A stretch of 9,566 bases of DNA from the NCBI GenBank assembly GCA_003354055.1, contig PIVQ01000241.1, positions 1 to 9,566 on the forward strand. The letters run 5' to 3'. Below the pieces are notes generated by a model that worked only from the letters and a program-made list of their open reading frames with translations, did not search any database and was not told where the DNA came from. Shown piece after piece: positions 6,873 to 9,566 of the stretch. How positions within the stretch are numbered: position 1 is the stretch's first letter; the number at the start of each line of letters is the position of its first letter. The stretch is from Desulfobacteraceae bacterium. Lineage in GTDB: Bacteria > Desulfobacterota > Desulfobacteria > Desulfobacterales > Desulfobacteraceae. Both the position numbers and the translations under genes were made by a program.

Positions 6873-7204
6873 AGGCTGCTTTACAAACAAAACCACTTTT
6901 GTTAAGAATTTCCTGAGAACAGTTTAAAAAATCGTGATGGCGGTATCTCTTTTCCTTGATTTTTATACCGTCAGCAAAGCAACTTGGAAACTCTCTCCTT
7001 CTCTGCACACGACCGTGTTCTGTTTTATCCGTTGTCTGGCACCCACTGCCTTCACTGCCGCCACTGCCTTGATGTGGGTAGCTTAATCAGAACTATGAAT
7101 AACAATGTTTACAAGATGATTTAGAAATAGAAGTATGCTACTCGACTAAACATTTTCAATTTCATTTAAACATGTTTTTCTATCTATGGTAAAAAAGGAG
7201 ACAA
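6858..7204. other. AT-rich intergenic region, possible decayed mobile-element remnant
   Basis: 347 bp without an intact gene. It holds the end of the 18-bp palindrome and a second inverted repeat (6938-6946 with 6965-6973, TGGCGGTAT / ATACCGTCA, one G-U, 18-nt T-rich loop). It also has the CACTGCC tandem repeat (7042-7068) and the ribosome binding site AAGGAG (7195-7200) of the nucleotidase gene. On the minus strand, a stop-to-stop frame from 7086 to 6865 without ATG contains TTDKTEHGRVQRRREF. This resembles the HGR(I/V)xxR motif of ISAs1-type transposases; the match is only suggestive. Promoter boxes for the nucleotidase are ambiguous: TTTACA 7108-7113 and TATGCT 7134-7139 are 20 nt apart. 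Confidence 0.45.
7042..7068. repeat. three tandem 9-bp units containing CACTGCC
   Basis: CACTGCC recurs at 7044-7050, 7053-7059 and 7062-7068, an exact 9-bp period with only the first two bases of each unit changing (CC, TT, GC). A period of three codons would be compatible with coding DNA, in line with the idea that this stretch derives from a degraded reading frame, but three units are too few to exclude chance slippage. Confidence 0.6.
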
Positions 7205-9163
7205 ATGAAGATAAAATGTGGTTTTGTTTTTTTATTACTCTATACTTTTATGACATTTTGTTCTTTATCCGCATCTGAAACATCCCTGACTATCATACAC
7301 TCCAATGACCTTGCTTCCCATTTTTTAGGTTATTCTCCCAACAAAGACTATACACCTGAAACCACCGGTGACGATGAAACCAAAGGGGGCTGGGCCAGGA
7401 TAGCAACTGTCATTAAGTCAGAAAAAGCAAAACGAAGTAATCCTGTCTTAGTATTGGACGGTGGAGATTTTTTGATAGGATCACTCTTCCATATGGTTAG
7501 CCGAGAACATGCTCTGGAACTCCAATTACTGGATGAAATGGGTTGTGAGGTCACCACCTTGGGAAATCATGATTTCGACCTTAAACCGACCGGCTTGGCC
7601 AGCATAGTGGAATCTGCCGCAGCCAAGTCAAAACTGCCAAAGATTGTGGCATCCAATCTTATTTTCAATTCTGAAGATCCCAAGGATGATCGTTTGGAAC
7701 AGTTATTTAAGAATAAGTTAATTCAACCCTATACTGTTATTGAAAAAGATAATCTGCGTATAGGTATTTTTGGTTTACTAGGTAAAGATGCAGCAGAGGT
7801 ATCTCCTTTTGCAGCACCTGTGAAATTTGCAGAACCGATAGAAACCGCCAAAAAAATGGTTTCACTACTACGAGAAGAAGAAAAAGTTGATCTTGTCATC
7901 TGCCTTTCTCACAGTGGATTGTCCGAAATAGCAGAACGTTCGGAAGATGAAATCATGGCTAAAGAAGTTTCAGGTATCGATGTTATCATTAGCGGGCATA
8001 GTCATGATGCAACTGAAAAACCGCTTATCATCAACGATACGATTATTGTACATGCTGGTGAGAACGGACTTTATATGGGTGTTCTGGATCTGGCAGTAAG
8101 TCAAGATAAAACCAAAGTCAGAAACTATACATTAATCGATATAAACGATGATATCAAAGGAGATGAGCATATCAGCAATATCATTAATGTTAGCAAAGAG
8201 ATTGTTAACCGAGAAGTTTTAAAAAGCTATAACCTATCATTTGACCAGAATCTTGTTGAGACAGAGTTTAACCTGAATTACAAGAATGATGAATCCAATT
8301 TGGGGAATTTATTAACTGACGCTGTTCGATGGGCTGTGAACCAGGCTGAGTATGACGCTTCGGACCCTAATAGCAGGGTTCAACTGGCTGTTCAATCTAA
8401 TGGTGGAATCAGGGACGATCTAATAAAAGGAAAAACAGGACTCCTTTCCGTCAGCGATCTGTTCAGAACGGTATCCCTTGGAATAGGTTTGGATGGTACA
8501 ATGAGTTATCCATTGATCTCTTTTTATATTTATGGCTCTGAAATTAAAAAGATTATGGAAATTCTCACAACCGTCTATCCCCTGAAAGGAAGTGATTATT
8601 TCCTACAATTCTCAGGGGCAAAAATAAACTATAATCCAAATCGAATGCTATTTGACAGGGTGTCGGAAGTGCAAATTGAACAGGAGAACGGCGAGTTCGA
8701 AATCTTGGACGTTTCTGAATCTAATACCAAGTTATATAAAATTACTTCAAATTTTTACAACTCAACATTTTTAAAGGTCATTGGCGGTTTTACCAATGGC
8801 ATACTGACAATAGTCCCCAAAGATCGTAATGGAAATCCAATTGATGATCTTAAAAAATATCGTGTTGATGTCGATAAAAACAAAACTGGCATCCAAGAAG
8901 TGAAAGACTGGACGGCCTTAATGGACTACGTTCAAACCTTCGCGGATACGGATGGTAACGGTATTGCCAATATGCCAGATCGCTATCGGGGACCTGAGGG
9001 GAGACAAATCAGGATCGATAGCCTCAATCCCTATTACCTGCTAAAAGGTGGCAATTATCTCACCTGGATTGCATTTTCTGCCATCATTTTGTCATTGGGC
9101 ATATTTGTTTTGGCGGTTTATATCCCAATGAGAGTTGTTAGAAAAAGACGAACCAAATCTTGA
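7205..9163 (+). CDS. exported, membrane-anchored 5'-nucleotidase / metallophosphatase (UshA/CpdB superfamily)
   Basis: Predicted to hydrolyse nucleotides or related phosphoesters outside the cytoplasm. Residues 1-23 are a signal peptide (cleavage likely after SLSA). The metallophosphatase domain (about 28-310) shows SNDLASH (D35), LDGGD (D88), GNHD (N121, H122), LSHSG (H236) and SGHSHD (H265, H267). The usual second ligand of the first motif (D-x-H) is A37 here, with H39 two residues on. The 5'-nucleotidase C-terminal domain follows (about 350-560), including NLLTDAVR and QSNGGIRDD. Next come a calcium-loop-like DTDGNGIANMPD (581-592), a hydrophobic helix (about 617-640) and a basic tail RVVRKRRTKS, which places the C-terminus in the cytoplasm. 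Start ATG has AAGGAG four bases upstream. Base composition is clearly more AT-rich than the operon before it, suggesting a separate history. It appears to be monocistronic. Confidence 0.93.
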   Translation: MKIKCGFVFLLLYTFMTFCSLSASETSLTIIHSNDLASHFLGYSPNKDYTPETTGDDETKGGWARIATVIKSEKAKRSNPVLVLDGGDFLIGSLFHMVSREHALELQLLDEMGCEVTTLGNHDFDLKPTGLASIVESAAAKSKLPKIVASNLIFNSEDPKDDRLEQLFKNKLIQPYTVIEKDNLRIGIFGLLGKDAAEVSPFAAPVKFAEPIETAKKMVSLLREEEKVDLVICLSHSGLSEIAERSEDEIMAKEVSGIDVIISGHSHDATEKPLIINDTIIVHAGENGLYMGVLDLAVSQDKTKVRNYTLIDINDDIKGDEHISNIINVSKEIVNREVLKSYNLSFDQNLVETEFNLNYKNDESNLGNLLTDAVRWAVNQAEYDASDPNSRVQLAVQSNGGIRDDLIKGKTGLLSVSDLFRTVSLGIGLDGTMSYPLISFYIYGSEIKKIMEILTTVYPLKGSDYFLQFSGAKINYNPNRMLFDRVSEVQIEQENGEFEILDVSESNTKLYKITSNFYNSTFLKVIGGFTNGILTIVPKDRNGNPIDDLKKYRVDVDKNKTGIQEVKDWTALMDYVQTFADTDGNGIANMPDRYRGPEGRQIRIDSLNPYYLLKGGNYLTWIAFSAIILSLGIFVLAVYIPMRVVRKRRTKS

Positions 9164-9320
9164 TCCCAAAGGGGCAGTGGCAGTCATTTGAAGACACCTA
9201 TCCAACGCAGGTAAAACTGCTTGATTCGGTAACCTCCCAAACCTGGAATAAGAGCCGCTCCCTGGTATTTTTAGAAAGAGAAAACGCCCCCACCAGGGGA
9301 CATGCAACTGAATTGCCGAC

Positions 9321-9349
9321 TTTACTATCGTTACACCTCCTGCTATGAT
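9321..9349 (+). promoter_or_regulatory. candidate extended -10 promoter for the TTG-initiated gene
   Basis: TGCTATGAT (9341-9349) combines an extended TGn with a -10 matching TATAAT at five of six positions. TTTACT (9321-9326, 4/6 to TTGACA) sits at a 17-nt spacer. Transcription would start near 9356, about 30 nt before the start codon, downstream of the left arm of the inverted repeat that can pair with the ribosome binding site. Confidence 0.45.
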
Positions 9350-9379
9350 TACGTTTATTTGATTTTTCCAACAGGAGGT
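9335..9379 (+). promoter_or_regulatory. inverted repeat that can mask the ribosome binding site of the last gene
   Basis: ACCTCCTG (9335-9342) is the exact complement of CAGGAGGT (9372-9379), which contains the Shine-Dalgarno sequence. The loop is 29 nt. A transcript starting upstream of 9335 could therefore hide its ribosome binding site, whereas one starting at the predicted proximal promoter would lack the masking arm. Pairing is seen in the sequence; regulation is inferred. Confidence 0.4.
9373..9379 (+). promoter_or_regulatory. strong Shine-Dalgarno sequence that fixes a TTG start
   Basis: AGGAGGT lies five bases before TTG at 9385. The first in-frame ATG is at 9442, more than 60 bases downstream and without a comparable site, so the TTG is the best start. 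Confidence 0.75.
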
Positions 9380-9384
9380 AGAAA

Positions 9385-9566
9385 TTGAGTTTACACTTGG
9401 AATATATCAATGATGGAACAGCTTTTCGGGAAGTAGAACCCATGTCAATCAACCCGGAATCCCTGACCAGCTTTTCGATTTACGAACGGCTGCCATTTAA
9501 AGAAAATGAATACAAATTCCGCATTCTTTTGACTGATCCGACAACGATTTCAAAACAGAAACTTTT
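9385..9566 (+). CDS. hypothetical protein, N-terminal part, possibly signalling-related (3' partial)
   Basis: The first 60 codons of a gene cut by the window end. It begins at TTG after an unusually strong Shine-Dalgarno sequence and runs open to the last base. The visible protein (MSLHLEYINDGTAFREVE..., then MSINPESLTSFSIYERLP) has no signal peptide or membrane segment. The INPESL-SFSIYERLPF-EYKFRILL pattern resembles the short N-terminal segment that precedes HD or HD-GYP domains in some bacterial c-di-GMP-type signalling proteins, but no catalytic domain is in view, so this is only a lead. The reading frame is well supported by its start signal. The product is not identified. Confidence 0.7.
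   Translation, partial: MSLHLEYINDGTAFREVEPMSINPESLTSFSIYERLPFKENEYKFRILLTDPTTISKQKL

Noticed and set aside
9172..9184. GGCAGTGGCAGT similar to the reverse complement of the CACTGCC repeat at 7042-7068
   Set aside because: The shared stretch is too short, and flanking bases differ, to claim a flanking repeat of an insertion.
9288..9299. CCCC-ACCA-GGGG hairpin behind the nucleotidase gene
   Set aside because: Four pairs only and no T run after it; not a credible terminator.
9160..9348. Plus-strand open frame after the nucleotidase gene
   Set aside because: It has no ribosome binding site, starts inside the previous gene's last codons at a non-ATG codon and has no recognisable protein pattern. 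It overlaps the promoter region of the next gene.

Overview
The window reads as a chromosomal segment of a Gram-negative, probably Desulfobacterota (sulfate-reducer-like) bacterium. That is inferred from the gene repertoire: an HDOD/SpoIIE-phosphatase signalling protein, a periplasmic-binding-protein TRAP transporter, a DUF2161 protein and exported enzymes. It cannot be proven from the sequence alone. All genes run on the + strand, and both ends cut through a gene.

Layout. (1) 3-1529: the 3' part of a signalling protein with an N-terminal HDOD domain and a C-terminal PP2C/SpoIIE-type Ser/Thr phosphatase domain. (2) 1530-1889: a regulatory intergenic region with a perfect 14-bp palindrome, a T9 tract and a candidate promoter. 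(3) 1890-4894: a complete three-gene TRAP transporter in the order dctP (periplasmic solute receptor), dctQ (small membrane subunit), dctM (large membrane subunit). Two predicted RNA hairpin structures lie between dctP and dctQ. (4) 4901-6857: two more genes follow dctM with 6-nt and 1-nt gaps. They are a full-length DUF2161 protein with a PD-(D/E)XK nuclease-like core and an alpha/beta-hydrolase with a lipase-type AHSMGG motif. By spacing they belong to the same transcription unit as dctQM. (5) 6858-7204: an AT-rich intergenic region with an 18-bp palindrome on the hydrolase stop codon, a short tandem repeat and a possible decayed transposase fragment on the minus strand. (6) 7205-9163: an exported, C-terminally membrane-anchored 5'-nucleotidase/metallophosphatase, visibly more AT-rich than the other genes. 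(7) 9164-9384: a leader with a candidate extended -10 promoter and an inverted repeat able to mask the next ribosome binding site. (8) 9385-9566: the first 60 codons of a gene starting at TTG.

Working together: DctP should capture an organic acid (substrate not readable from sequence) in the periplasm and pass it to the DctQM permease, which uses an ion gradient. The hairpins between dctP and dctQ fit the usual need for far more receptor than permease. The role of the DUF2161-hydrolase pair behind a transporter is unknown and is the least explained arrangement here. No CRISPR array, tRNA, rRNA or intact mobile element was seen.
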